Source: Brevipalpus yothersi
Taxonomy: Eukaryota; Arthropoda; Arachnida; Trombidiformes; Tenuipalpidae
Direction of reading: 5' to 3'
Length of the DNA: 64,000 bases
NCBI GenBank assembly: GCA_003956705.1
Contig: QZCP01000237.1
Span: forward strand, 1 to 64,000
In this document: positions 24,547 through 36,695 of the stretch, piece by piece
Numbering within the stretch: the stretch's first letter is position 1
Layout of the letters: every line of letters starts with the position of its first letter
Notes under the pieces: model-generated
What the model was told of the DNA's origin: nothing
The model's input: the letters and a program-made list of their open reading frames with translations, nothing else
Databases searched by the model: none
Program-made: the position numbers and the translations under genes

Positions 24547-25969
24547 ATGTGGATTACGAAGGTTGCTTTAGCCATGATCTTTTTGATTTCTGCTCTCCTC
24601 TACCCAACCAATGTCGATGGAGGAAAGGGTGGCGGTGGTGGCAAAGGTGGTAAAGGTAAAGGGGGTGGCGGTGGAGTGACCGTAGTTATGATGGGTAAGT
24701 GGACTGGGACGATAAAGTTCCCAACATTTTTTCTCATTTTGACGATTTTTGCCATTTTCTCTTTTTGAATGATGCTTAATTGCTGATGTAATTATCTAGA
24801 TATGGGTGGAGGAGGTGGAAAAGGTGGTGGAGGCAAAGGTGGTGGCGGTGGCTGGGGCGGCGGTGGTGGAGGAGGCTGGGGAGGAGGTGGTGGTGGTGGA
24901 AGTTGTGGTGGCGGCGGAGGTGGATGGGGTGGAAGTAGCGGAGGTGGTGGTGGATGGGGTGGTGGCGGTGGCGGATGCTCGAAAGGACGTGAGTAATATA
25001 TTGCTATCTTATCATTAACCGAGTCCGAGAGACACCTCATCGGAGTTCATCTCTGATTGATGAAGCTATCATAGCGTTTTCAGGCCATCCAACCAGATTG
25101 GAGCAATAAAAATCATCTGCAATCAATCAGAGTATGATTTAGAAAATTCATCGAAATTGATCGATACCTACTTTTCTTAACAATTTCCAAACAGCTTCTT
25201 TTCCTCCCCCACCGATGTTTGTACCAATTCCGGTACCATATACCGTTCCAAGTCCAGCTCCATCCGGTGGAAAATGTTGTCCAACAACCAAAGTAATTCG
25301 CCAAGTTCGAAGTAAAGGGGCCACAAGTCAACCAAACATTCAAGTGATTGTTGTCCCGTAAGTTGATATATTCGATTATTGACCTAAGTAGTCACAAATT
25401 CGGGATGTCTTCATGTAACCATCTGATCATATACAGGCCAGATTCGCTAATACTGATATTATCCCCATGTTAAACTCAACTTGAGCAAACTTTTGGGTTC
25501 ACAGATATGAATCGGAAAAGTTAACGGTAGATGGCTGAAGTAGTTTCTCTGTACTCAAACCAGAAAATTTTTCCGAATCCTTAAGATTTCTTATCGTTTT
25601 CTAATTTTTGGGTTTATTTTTACCCTCATTTTTACCAGAGTACCGTCTCCAGCACCGGCACCAGCGATACCGGTGACACCCATTTCTAGTGGATGGGGAG
25701 GCCCACCACCATCGGCACCGATATCTATGGGCTGGAGTTCACCAGCACCGGCACCGGCGATATCTATGGGATGGGGTTCACCAGCACCGGCACCAGTGCC
25801 GGTTACCATGATGGGCTGGATGGACTCATCACCGGCACCTCAGGTTGGTAGTGAAAATCAATCGGGAAACGATAATAATAATGATAAATTGAAGAAATTA
25901 TTGTTATTAGCTAAATTGAAGAAATTGAAAGTTTTAAAAATAATGTCCATGAGCGGTGCAGCAGGATGA
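24547..25969 (+). CDS. Secreted Gly/Trp-rich and Pro/Ala-repeat protein, 276 aa, four exons
   Basis: Exons 24547-24694, 24800-24988, 25195-25357 and 25639-25969 join into one 831-nt frame. Every junction is GT-AG with strong donors (GTAAGT, GTGAGT, GTAAGT), in phases 1, 1 and 2. The start context is TCAACAATG. Residues 1 to about 24 are a signal peptide, followed by a Gly/Lys block, then VTVVMMD at the exon 1/2 junction. Exon 2 (51-112) is almost all glycine with regularly spaced Trp and two Cys. Exon 3 (114-166) is Pro/Val-rich with a Cys-Cys pair. Exon 4 carries SPAPAP/ISMGW repeats, an Asn-rich spacer and a Lys/Leu-rich tail (about 249-268). This architecture suggests an extracellular structural material such as cuticle, silk, cement or glue. 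I recognise no named family. Glycine codons are mixed, so this is not a simple DNA repeat. The introns are only 105, 206 and 281 nt. Confidence 0.85.
25682..25798 (+). repeat. 39-nt in-frame tandem repeat in exon 4
   Basis: There are three units of exactly 39 nt (25682-25720, 25721-25759, 25760-25798), each encoding 13 residues of the pattern IS-x-GW-x-x-P-x-P-x-x-P or A. The second and third are nearly identical and the first is diverged. A fourth, more degenerate unit (MMGWMDSSPAP) follows. This is typical of repeat expansion in structural proteins. Confidence 0.8.
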
Positions 25970-26287
25970 TCAATTTGGGAGAGAATCTCATGTATTAGGG
26001 CCATTTAGATTAATATTTTGATAATTATGAGAGGCCATTCAATTATTTATGCCAATAGAAGCCATCCAATAATGTTTTTCATCGAGCATCTTTTTCCAAT
26101 CTCATGAAATGAGAGTCAGCTATCTCTATCAAGCCTCATGAACAAATACACTCACACAAGTGATTGCGTATATTCGATATACATGTACATGTATCTGGAA
26201 AGGCTTACTGTAATCTCTCTTTCTCTCTTTCTCTCTCTCTCTTTTTCATTCCCTAAAATCTCATTCTTATTTTCACTAAATAGACTG

Positions 26288-26293
26288 AATAAA
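26288..26293 (+). terminator. Possible poly(A) signal of the Gly-rich protein gene
   Basis: This is the first exact AATAAA after the stop at 25969, about 320 nt downstream. Variant signals closer in are possible (AATAAT near 26070). Confidence 0.3.
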
Positions 26294-26463
26294 CTATCTA
26301 TTCTCTTATCCATTCATGTGGATAAAAATAATCTGTAGATTGAATTTACTAGGATTTTATCCTTTTATTGAGATGAAATGGAAGAAAAAAGTTAACAAAC
26401 TTCACCAACCCATGCCATTCAGATTGTATTTCCAATCAGATGAGTGAAAAACTTTTTTAACCA

Positions 26464-26465
<2 letters not shown>

Positions 26466-26503
<38 letters not shown>
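26466..26503. repeat. (CT)n microsatellite
   Basis: CT run of about 38 bp, about 500 bp after the stop of the Gly-rich gene. Confidence 0.95.
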
Positions 26504-26505
<2 letters not shown>

Positions 26506-27539
26506 CTCTGGGTGCATCATGTCCCGTTATGTTGATTTTCGTAAAAAGTCAACTTTGATCTCGATTAATAGCATTCTTTCACCTATTGTCTATGGGTATT
26601 TGATTGTTTTTTCAATTCTCCCCTCTATTATTATTATCATTACTATCATTATTATTCCATCTCCTCTTCACCCGCAGCCTTCTCCTAACACTGGATGGAG
26701 TACAAACGTTGAGCCAATTTTTGCCCTTTATCCATCCTATTCTTCTTCTGGCTGGTGACAATGAGATGTGAATTTGTAGAAAAAGAGGAGAAAAAGAAAA
26801 GGAAAGAAGGTGAAGAGGAATGGAGGATAGAGGAGAAGAGAAATGGAAGATAAATTAGAGGAAATCCAAACAAGCTTTTTCTTTCTCTCTCTATCTATCT
26901 TCCAAACAAAAAAGTGTGGATCCAATGAATATGGGCGATGAATTCAAGTGGAAATAAAGAGGAAAAAGAATTGGGTTGTAAAAGATTAAAAAAAACGAGG
27001 AAGAGAAAAAAAGAAGACGAATTGAATTCAAATTCAATTTGATTGAATTTGATTTGATTTGCTGCTGATAGTAAAGCAAAACAAAGCAAAATTTATGCTG
27101 ATATGAGTATATTTGATGTTCCAAGTATCAACCACATATGCAAATGTTTTCACGGTTCCAAAACTCTTATAATTTATTATTACTATTATAATTGTTATTA
27201 TTATTTTCTCTTTACTTCAATCAGATTGTTGTTTTCTGAATGTATGTGTGTCTGTTATACAAATATGATTACGGACAATGAATGATTGATGAAGAAGGAC
27301 CATGAAAGCAATTGATGATGATAAGCATGAGAACAGATGATGATGAATAAAAGGCAAACAAGATGTATAATAAGATAGGGAAGAGTGTCTGAGCATCATC
27401 TTCTTTCGAAGAGACAGCGCAAACATTGTTGCAAGTGGACGAAGAATATCAGTTTCAAAGTATATCATGAGAAAAGATTCTCTTTCTCTCACTCTCTCTC
27501 TCATTACATCTATATTCCTTTGAGTACAGATGTTGGATT

Positions 27540-27545
27540 TTTATT
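27540..27545 (-). terminator. Poly(A) signal candidate of the GPCR gene
   Basis: TTTATT on the plus strand gives AATAAA on the minus strand, 171 nt past the receptor stop codon. It is a reasonable 3' end, not proven. Confidence 0.35.
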
Positions 27546-27715
27546 CTCAAAAAATTCTTACCATTGTTCTCATGATGATTAAGTTAAAAGTTGGAAAAGG
27601 AAGAAGAGTTGAACACAAAAAACCAGAGTAACAATTCCGCAAAAAGGGTAAAACAATTATGCAATATACACATATATATATAATACACTCTTTTTTTCTT
27701 ATCTCATTAATTATC

Positions 27716-28321
27716 TTACGCTCGATTGCTGTGATTATTCGGTCTCGATGAGAATAACATTTTACGGAATGCATTACGAAAATCTCGACTAAATATAGTA
27801 TATATTACAGGATTAAGTAAAGAATTAAGATATCCTAGCCATTGGAATGCACTGAATGTGATAGCTTCAAAACATTGTGCACCACATAATGGCATTATAA
27901 GGGCATACACAAAAAATGGTAACCAACAGGCTATAAACACTCCCGTTATAATGGCCAATATTCGAGCTGTTTTACCTTCACGCTTACTATTTGACTTATG
28001 ATTGTCCCTTTTACGTGGACGCGATAAACTTGGATTCCCTTCACCATTACCGCTGTACATAGTTTTCGGATTGGGCACTTTATCACAAGAATATTGAGCT
28101 ATATTTGTTGAACTATCTGAGTCAATATTTGTACGTTCCATGGACACTTTTTCACTAGCCTCTTCACGTAGACACTTTTCATTTGATTTGGCTGTAGTCG
28201 AAAAATCTGTGGCCACCAAGGCAATAGGTTTACCATTTGATGTATTCCGCATACTTTCATCCGTTTTCACGTGGACCACTGATTTATTTCCTGGACGATT
28301 TTCGACTCTTCTTCGCGCAAT
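27716..28321 (-). CDS. Class A amine GPCR, terminal exon (5-HT1-like serotonin receptor), partial
   Basis: The minus-strand exon starts at 28321, just after a strong acceptor (TTTTTTTCTAATATTCCCACAG), in phase 0. It runs 201 codons to the stop at 27718-27716. The frame continues about 17 codons upstream to an ATG, but that part is intron. It opens with IARRRV (end of TM5/start of loop 3), followed by a hydrophilic third loop of about 110 residues. TM6 has the CWLP motif (residues 132-135), extracellular loop 3 has two Cys (146, 150), TM7 has NPVIY (170-174), then helix 8 (FSRDFRNAFRKMLF) and a short tail ending SNRA without a palmitoylation Cys. IARRRV, GVFIACWLPFF, ALIMPLC and WLGYLNS-NPVIYTIF fit invertebrate 5-HT1 receptors (Gi-coupled) best. 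Other amine receptors (5-HT7, dopamine D2-like, octopamine) remain possible. TM1-TM5 exons are not visible upstream. Confidence 0.9.
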   Translation of the reverse strand: MARRRVENRPGNKSVVHVKTDESMRNTSNGKPIALVATDFSTTAKSNEKCLREEASEKVSMERTNIDSDSSTNIAQYSCDKVPNPKTMYSGNGEGNPSLSRPRKRDNHKSNSKREGKTARILAIITGVFIACWLPFFVYALIMPLCGAQCFEAITFSAFQWLGYLNSLLNPVIYTIFSRDFRNAFRKMLFSSRPNNHSNRA

Positions 28322-29796
28322 CTGTGGGAATATTAGAAAAAAATTTCCTCGATTAATTGAATAGGTCAACATTAAGCGGAATCAGAGATTTCAAGTGTTG
28401 TCAGAACTTTCCAGAGTTTGAAAAGTTTTGTCAAAAATCGATGAACTCTCGAGGAAAACAACAATTGCACAATTGGAAATGAATTTTCATTGAATTTATC
28501 ATATTCATTCAATTTTCATGAAATCGAAAATTCTTTTGACATTCTGAACGATGCTGAACGGAATCAGGAAACTGTTCCCATTCGATTGCCACCAGATCAT
28601 TCATGTGGATAGAGCCCGGTACAGAACTTTTACATTACTGTGCCACATTCAATTGAATAGTCCAAGCGATGCCTAACAAATAAAGCGGATGGATGGTCTT
28701 CAGATTTTGGGTATGCATGGTTTATGCATATTATCTATCAAAGAGCATTGGAAAGATTTATTGTTCATAGAAGAGCTGATCGGATGAATGAAGGGGAAAC
28801 GAATGGAATAAACTTGATTCTCGGTGTAGTAGTAGTATTGAATAACATCTTATCCTGATTACTATCTGACGTTTGGATGCATGCATGTATATGAGGCTTT
28901 TTGATTTGGCCTTTCAAAAAGGCTCTTTATATGAGCTCGGAAATCAGTCAACATTGAAAGTTGCTACCGTTTCCGGACTGAATAATACCAGTTGTAGATC
29001 TGAATAATATTTGATACATTCGGATTTTGGGTCCGTGAATGGATGCTGAATACTACCTAGCTCAAAAGAACGAATGAAGAGGAAAATTAGCACCGATTGA
29101 TGCATAGATAACCCACAATATCGATTCTCTAGACTATTCACAACAATCTACTATGGGAAGACAACTCAGAAGAGGGAAGCTTAGAGACAAGTTATCTTTA
29201 TATTCAAAGCTATCCTGGGAAAAAAGAGGAATGGATTTGAGAATGTCTCAACATACATTATAAGACCCCCAAACAGTACAGTATAGTGATTTGAATGGAA
29301 CTGGTATTTCAGAAGATTTTCAATCATGTTCAAAATGAAAGGAAAAGGAATCCAAAATTTGCATGCAACGAAGAAAGAAAAAAGCAATGGAATGTTTTAA
29401 CTTTCTGATCCTTCTCATTGCATGATAAAGAAGGTTCACTTCATGATGAAAACTTTTCAACTTATTCACCTACTTTTTTCCATGATCTTCTCTCTCTCAT
29501 TTATCCTTTTTATTCTTTTTTCGAATTTCTTCTCTCCAGAACTTTTACTAGATTCATTGGAATGCATATACACATGCAATCATCCTAATGCGAAAGAGAA
29601 AAGATTCAAACTGTCGCGATTTTTCATTACTTATCCTCTCAGATATACATACATGCATATATATTCTAGTATGATTTGGATGATTGCGCAATGCCACTCC
29701 AACTGAATATCATTTCCTCCATTTGTCAGAATGATAAAGAGGAATGCATACAAAAGAAAAGAATGCCGACAAAAATTGAGAACAAAAGAGAGGAAT

Positions 29797-29801
<5 letters not shown>

Positions 29802-29841
<40 letters not shown>
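29802..29841. repeat. (CT)n microsatellite
   Basis: CT run of about 40 bp. Confidence 0.95.
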
Positions 29842-29843
<2 letters not shown>

Positions 29844-32099
29844 AATCTGCCAAAGGAAAATTCAAATTATTGCTAGTGTCCTGATTAATTTCTCTCTTAT
29901 AATCGTGCAAGAGAATAGTCGACTAAATGGAATATGACGTGTCATAATGTTAGAAAGAATTAATACTGAAGGATCTTGTAAACTCTTGATATTTGAGATA
30001 TCGCATATATATATATGTGAGCAAAGTTAAAATAATCTACTTTAAGGAATGAAAAGAAATATAGCTTATGATTCGAAATGAATCATGCTAAGAATCATCA
30101 AGCCATCTTGAGATGAATTGATATTTACTCCAACAAAAGTATTTGTCAAGCGAATTAATCCATTGTAATTGTCACCTAAATTTCAAAAGCAATTTAAATT
30201 GGTTTAGTATATACTAGTTCTCAAAAATGAGAAGGAATTTTTCATTTTTTTTGTAATAGATTTCAATCATGGGGAAACAGAATATCTGTCAAGAATAGCA
30301 AAAATAACCATCCAGAAGAGAGTTTCGAAAGATATTAAAAAGAGTGAAAAAGGCCTGATTTTCTACAAATTATGATCCAGATGATTTTAAAACTTCTTCT
30401 CCATTTGCATTTGAAAAGCTTCGAGATCAATTACTGTTGAGTCATAAAAGCCACAAAGATTCTATTCTTATCATTTCAATTTTTCAATTTAAAAAGGATA
30501 TGGTTTTTATTGACTTATTAGCATCTTTATCGTAACTTTTACTCCAAAGGCTTTCCATTTGTGCATATGATAATTTGAAACATTAATTCCAGAAGGTATA
30601 GCTTGAAATCCCAAACTGAATGTCATGATAAAAATATGAGCCGAAAATCTGTTGGCCAATTTGAATGTGAAATGTAATTCAATTTGATAAGCAACTTTTC
30701 TATTCAAAGGGCAATAATGTTCAGTTTTTGATCGATTTGAATCTTCAAACAGAAACTTTTCTTATTGGAAAGCAGCTCCCAACCTAGTGGTCAACTCAAG
30801 CAATGCAATGATACAGAGATTGTTCTGGTTTATCATTCAGCAGGAAGTTGATAGAAAAATTTATCAGTAAATATGAGCGATACCTTTCTGATAACAAAGT
30901 TCAATCCAATCTACAGTAATGTAGTATCAAAATTGTGATCTATGGAGCGAACATCAACTCCTCAACTCTCAGTGTTCCATCATTAGATTCCAAATGATAC
31001 ATTTCAGTGATACTTGGCATCAATGAGAGCAATAATCGCTTTTCAAAAATGTCACAAGTGAATTACTTTCATGCCAATACACCTCACAGAGAACCTGGTG
31101 AATGGAGTCTCTTAACGATAGATCGATCTCTGGAGGCAGAATTTTCCAGTAAGCAACCGTTAGTTAATAGAATCATTTTCAAACAAATAAATAAATCCTA
31201 CCAAATGAGCAATTAAGACTGAAAACAGTCGCTAAAATGTCAACCATATAAGCCGAATCATGTTACACGTTACAATATTTTTAGTTTTATCAATTTTCAG
31301 CTCTCCAGTGATTTGTTAAGAGTATTTTCTGTTGATAAAGTCTATTTTTAGTTGTTCAAAAGATTATTTATCATTTGAGTGGACATTGAAAGTTATAGTT
31401 GATAGCTCTGTTTATCAAAAGTATCACAAATTCTGGTATTTTTGGACCAACTATGATGATAGAAAACGCAGGTAGGAAAGATTTATTGCAAAAAGAGAGG
31501 ATAGTGAATGGAAGTTGGAACAGTATCAGATTCAAATGAGAAAGGTTCAGATTTTTGAAGAGTCATCAATTAAAAGAGAGAGAGAAAAGAAAAATATACT
31601 CATTGGTGGGACAAATATTTGGCAAACAAATGTAGTTCTTCTCAACCTAGGAATATTTCAATCATATCACACTGCAAAATGCCTAAGAAAAAGAATTCAA
31701 TTGCAGAATGATGAGAAAATCGTTCCTCAGGCTGATCAACTGGTTCACTTCTTTCTCACGAGAGGATATACAGTATCATTGAACAACCAAAATGAGATCT
31801 AACGGCACATCCTGATGATTTGTGGAATAAAGCAAAAAAGATGGACCAAGTAAAAAATGAATACTTGAAGAAACGTGTGTGGTGTTTCAGATCTCTCATT
31901 CTTTCTTTCTTTCTTGAACACGTTTACTGTCCAAGACGAGAGATTATTTATGGACACACTAATACTGCCCCATCTATCATGATTTCAACTCAAAATACTT
32001 GAGATCATCTTTTCTCACATCCATCGATCCATCTTCCTAATGTTCTTCCCAACGACGGACTGATCGTTAGGTGTATGAAAGGCTAGTTGATATGAAAAA

Positions 32100-32102
<3 letters not shown>

Positions 32103-32141
<39 letters not shown>
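32103..32141. repeat. (GA)n microsatellite
   Basis: GA run of about 39 bp. Confidence 0.95.
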
Positions 32142-32144
<3 letters not shown>

Positions 32145-33739
32145 TCAATATTCTAACACGATTACACTTGTTAGGATTGTGAAATTTTGACTCATCTTTT
32201 CTGGCAGAGAAAAAAATATTCTCAAAAATGGACTCAATTAATCATGAAACATTTTGGAATTCTTGACATTTTTTCTCTCATACATGATCCTAGAAGAAAG
32301 AAAGAGAGAACGAAAAGAAACTAATAACTTGAGATTGTGAGACGAAATAGATACTTTCATGAGATCAGCACGGAACACATCATCTTCATTCCATGTCCAG
32401 GGGAATTTTAAGAAGAACAGCAATCTAGTATCGAAATTTTCCTTCAATTTTGATAACCTCTCTGAGGAATAGAGACAATATCTCTCAAAATTTACTAGCT
32501 CAATACTAATAGAAGGTGTATCGAAAATGTTTTCTCACGTCTCGTGGATGCTCTCTGATGAAGATTTGTCACCAAACTTTTCATTTAATTTTTCTGCTCA
32601 GTGAAAAATTTATCATCAAATTCTATCCTATTCTTACGAGAAAACACTTTCTCATTCTACAGTGATCACATCAAATGAAAACTCATTTCATTCGGCAGAT
32701 GGTAGGAAAAAATTTTTTCGATATCTCTGTCATCTCATGAAGTTGAATTTCAGAACTGATTTCAACTTATTCCCTTCTTTTTTCCTTTCCCTGGAATCCA
32801 TTCAATATTCTTCTTCCCACAAAAGAAAAGGAAAAAGCTTGAAAAAGTCGATAAGAAGAATAGTTTTTGAAAAAGGAGTCACGCACTATTCTTTTCATGG
32901 CGAATATACATCAATTTTTGTTCGATGCCCATCAATTTTGGCCCATCTTTTGATCAACTAACAAACTTCAAAATATTCTCTCTCTCACTCTCCATCACAG
33001 ACATATACTGGCCATCATTCACTATCCTCATCTATCTGGAATTCTGGTTATCTTTTACTCTCTCTCTTCATTTTTCCACTGAAAACGATCATGATGATAG
33101 CGTCAACAAAACTTTTTTTCTTCTCGTCCATTTGATTAGCCCCTTTTGAACACTGTCTGTTTGTGTCATCTAATGTCAAAGCCATTCAGAATTCCAATAT
33201 TACAAGCCCATGTACTGTCAATAGTATGGATAGAAAGTACATTGATCGCTCTAGATCTTTGCCCCTTTTTATTTGAGTGTCTGTATATATATATCTTGAT
33301 GCATGAAGTTGATAGAATGTTTGTGAAAAACATTAAAAATCGAATTGAGCAAAAGAGAAAGCGAGAGAGAATGGTTTTTTAGTTTGCATAGAGTCAAGAG
33401 GCATCATGCAAGATGGCCCTTTTTCATGTCAGTTTACATATTTTTCATCTTACATTTGTATTCTCATCTATTCCTCCTCTCTTTACCATTTTGTTGCCTT
33501 GTTTAACAATCTTGAGCATGAATAAACTCTTGAAATTTCGACATCTTTACATGAGCGACAGTGAGAGGAGTAATATCATCACTATTATTATGCAACATCA
33601 ACAGATATTGGAATAAAAATTCATCGATTTTCTTCTTTCTCTCACTTCTGATGGAGAGCATCACTTTTGATATCATGTAAAGAATCAATCAGATGAAATT
33701 TTGAATGAATGAAATGAATGAACTCAATTTGTGAGAATG

Positions 33740-33742
<3 letters not shown>

Positions 33743-33793
<51 letters not shown>

Positions 33794-33798
33794 CTTCC
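33743..33798. repeat. Compound (CT)n/(TTTC)n repeat
   Basis: CT run passes into TTTC units; all pyrimidine for about 56 bp. Confidence 0.95.
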
Positions 33799-34326
33799 TC
33801 TCTTTCACACTTTCTCAATGCAAGTGGTGATTAAAATTTGTGCTCTGTGAACAGAAACAATGCTTCATCCCAGTGTTTAACACCCAAAAGATTATCAATC
33901 ATTGAGCAATAACGTATGTTCCAAGTGTAAGTTGAACACACTTGAGCATACATGGTAGAATAAGCTCTCTAGTAGTGATAGTACACTGTATACTGTATTG
34001 AGCGAAAGCATACTGGGCTTCACAGTCATCATCAAGAAAAATGACTTCCACTAAATACCCGGTGATTACGTTCGGATTTGAGGTCTTAAAACTGGATAAT
34101 TTGAAGCAATCGATGATAAAAATAAATCATTTGATAATAGGTTTCAATACATGAGTGCATTGGTGGGTCAAATTTTTATGATATTTGAGGGTCAAAAGAT
34201 CGAGTATTTTTTGGCCAAAACTATTCCTCTATCTTTATTCCTTATGCTCACTTGCTGTAAATATCTAGCTGTTCAACAGCAAGCATTCACTTCTTCATGG
34301 TTTTTTACGCTCCACTTTTCTACTCA

Positions 34327-34334
34327 AGAAAGAA

Positions 34335-34401
<67 letters not shown>

Positions 34402-34409
34402 AAGAAAGA
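34327..34409. repeat. Compound (GAAA)/(GA)n repeat
   Basis: Purine-only tract of about 83 bp with GAAA units at both ends of a long GA core. Confidence 0.97.
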
Positions 34410-34871
34410 TGGCCACCAATGGAAGGAGTAAAAAAGATGAATTATCATGAAATGAGCTCATGGTGCTCTATGGAAAGCTTGATGATGGGCGAAAACACAT
34501 TCACAGAGGGCTTTTGTGAAATCTCACAACATTCTCTATCTATTTATACTACGTCAAGAATGTGCACGAATATCGTTTATTTTGGCGAAAAAATGGGAAT
34601 TCAGAAGGCTTCCTGAATGCATGCTGCGGATGAGATAATAGAGAAAGGGTGCAAGTGGGTGGAAAAATGAGTGAAAAAGAGAGACTGCGGAGCAAAAAAG
34701 ATTGAAACTCGAAAGAAAGGAGAAAGAGAGAGAGAATTTCCGATGATCACCAAGATGAGTTATATGAAAGAGTTGGGCAACTGATTGATATCATGGAGTT
34801 TTTTGCCTATGAATGTGGAGGAGTATAGAAAAAGAATGAAAAAATTTGAAGAAAAATGATGATGATACTAT

Positions 34872-34873
<2 letters not shown>

Positions 34874-34907
<34 letters not shown>
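34874..34907. repeat. (CT)n microsatellite
   Basis: CT run of about 34 bp. Confidence 0.95.
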
Positions 34908-34910
<3 letters not shown>

Positions 34911-35282
34911 GTGTTGATGAGCTTCAATGAGAATCTCCCACTACCTGTTCAATATTTTCAAATATATATTTTTTTCCAAGAATACGTCAACAATGCAACA
35001 GTATTGCTAAGTATGAATGCATATATAGGTCTCTTATGAATGATATTTTGTGAAAAATAAATACTTATCTCTTTCATCACTTCAAAATCAAATGATATAT
35101 ATACTCGGCAATGTGAAAACGTTCTCGATTGATATCAAATTTATGCCAATAATCAGATCCCAATAGGATCCAAATTGCTTCAAAACTGTCAGCATACAAA
35201 AATAAGTTTCATTCGCTCGCTTGAAAACACTTTATCAATTTCAATTCGATTTAGATTTATCAAGAGAAAAGAAGAGAGAGGT

Positions 35283-35351
35283 GTATATATATATGATATA
35301 TGATATATCATTCAAAAAAGTTCTTCAATATTTCATGATATATATATATAA
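35283..35351. repeat. AT-dinucleotide cluster with inverted symmetry
   Basis: TATATATATATGATAT near the left end and TCATGATATATATATATA near the right end are partly complementary. Prone to melting or cruciform extrusion. Confidence 0.6.
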
Positions 35352-36635
35352 GTCGATGCAGCTTCTTCTAGATAAGAAATGGTCCTTATGAGGTGCCTTC
35401 CATTCAGAGAAAGAATGATCGAGAAGAATATAAAGAATTTCCATGAGAATAGTGTTCCTAGAACTTTAATCTTTTTTCTTTGACTCAAAAAATGTGAAGA
35501 ATGAATGAGCCCATATAATCCAGAAAATAGTACCAATAAACAACAGTGAACTTGAAAAATAGCTCAAAGTTAATCTGTTGTTAATTATTTGCAGAAACTA
35601 GGGTCTATTGGAATGGAAAGAGAAAGAACATTCTCACACATTTGGAAACAAAATAACTATAACAAAATACTATAGGACTGTTTCAAAATATCAGGAGAAA
35701 CCATTGATCACACTTTTGATTCCTGAATTTTAGAGCCTATCAAAACCATACCTCTCACACGAAAGTAGTGTATACTGTGTACATAATTTAGACGAAAAAG
35801 AAAAGAAATGTAACCTTTAACTGTTATACTCCTTTTAATTTACCCTCTGATAAATGTAAATGATATCATTAACATGCCATTTTCAGGCTATTCAAAGTCT
35901 AAATTATTTCACCTTCCTCTTACTATCTATTCCACTGTCTTTAACTGTTATCTTTGAATTCTCTCTTTTCGAGTTTCAACATCGCAGAATACACTCTCTT
36001 CATCACACCAAATACCCTTAACAGCCAATTTCATGGTGAACAGAATGACCGATCAGAAGAATGAAAAGAATGAAAAGAGCGAAAGAGAAAATGTTGTTCT
36101 GATTTCTTTCTTGTTTTTCGGCTGTGATTCATCAAATATGCATCACCATGTTCACCATGTTCATTGCCTTATGAGCCAGTTATCTGGATGATGTGCTCAT
36201 CTGTGGAATCCAATCAGGATGACTGGTCTTCCAGATACAAGCACATCTGGAAGAATGAGAAATCGAATTCATAGTATTATCATGAGTCAATGTTACCAGA
36301 AGCCAATCATCTCCATGATTTTAGATACATGAACGATCCTAATATATACACTGTCATACACACCCAGTGTCATACAACTGTATATGGTGGAGAGAAAAGT
36401 TTCTTAGCCTCGAGATGTATACAAAATTACAAACAAATGTTGGATGTGTGTGTGTATATATTATATTATATTATATACATATATATCAGATTTGTAAGAA
36501 AAGTGAATTAGTGATAATTCGGAGCGGACAAAAAAAGAGTATCATCAAATAGAACTTGCAGGCATTTGACATTAGTATGCTATATGAATATGCCTAAAAG
36601 AATGAAAATTGATTAATCAGTTACAATCTGGGCTT

Positions 36636-36637
<2 letters not shown>

Positions 36638-36692
<55 letters not shown>
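36638..36692. repeat. (GA)n microsatellite
   Basis: Perfect GA run of about 55 bp. Confidence 0.97.

Positions 36693-36695
<3 letters not shown>

Larger units (their letters stand above)
25970..27715. other. Convergent inter-gene region
   Basis: This interval lies between the stop of the Gly-rich gene (+) and the stop of the GPCR exon (-), so it should contain both 3' UTRs. It holds a (CT)n tract at 26466-26503, a pyrimidine-rich stretch near 26.2 kb, a purine-rich stretch at 26.77-26.87 kb and a TAT/ATT-rich stretch around 27.17-27.21 kb. No convincing coding frame is seen. Confidence 0.5.

Noticed and set aside
24792..25040. Poly-Pro frame on the minus strand
   Set aside because: It is the antisense shadow of the Gly-rich exon 2.
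28322..28372. Seventeen codons before the GPCR exon including an ATG
   Set aside because: They form the polypyrimidine tract and acceptor of the intron; receptor homology begins only after the AG.
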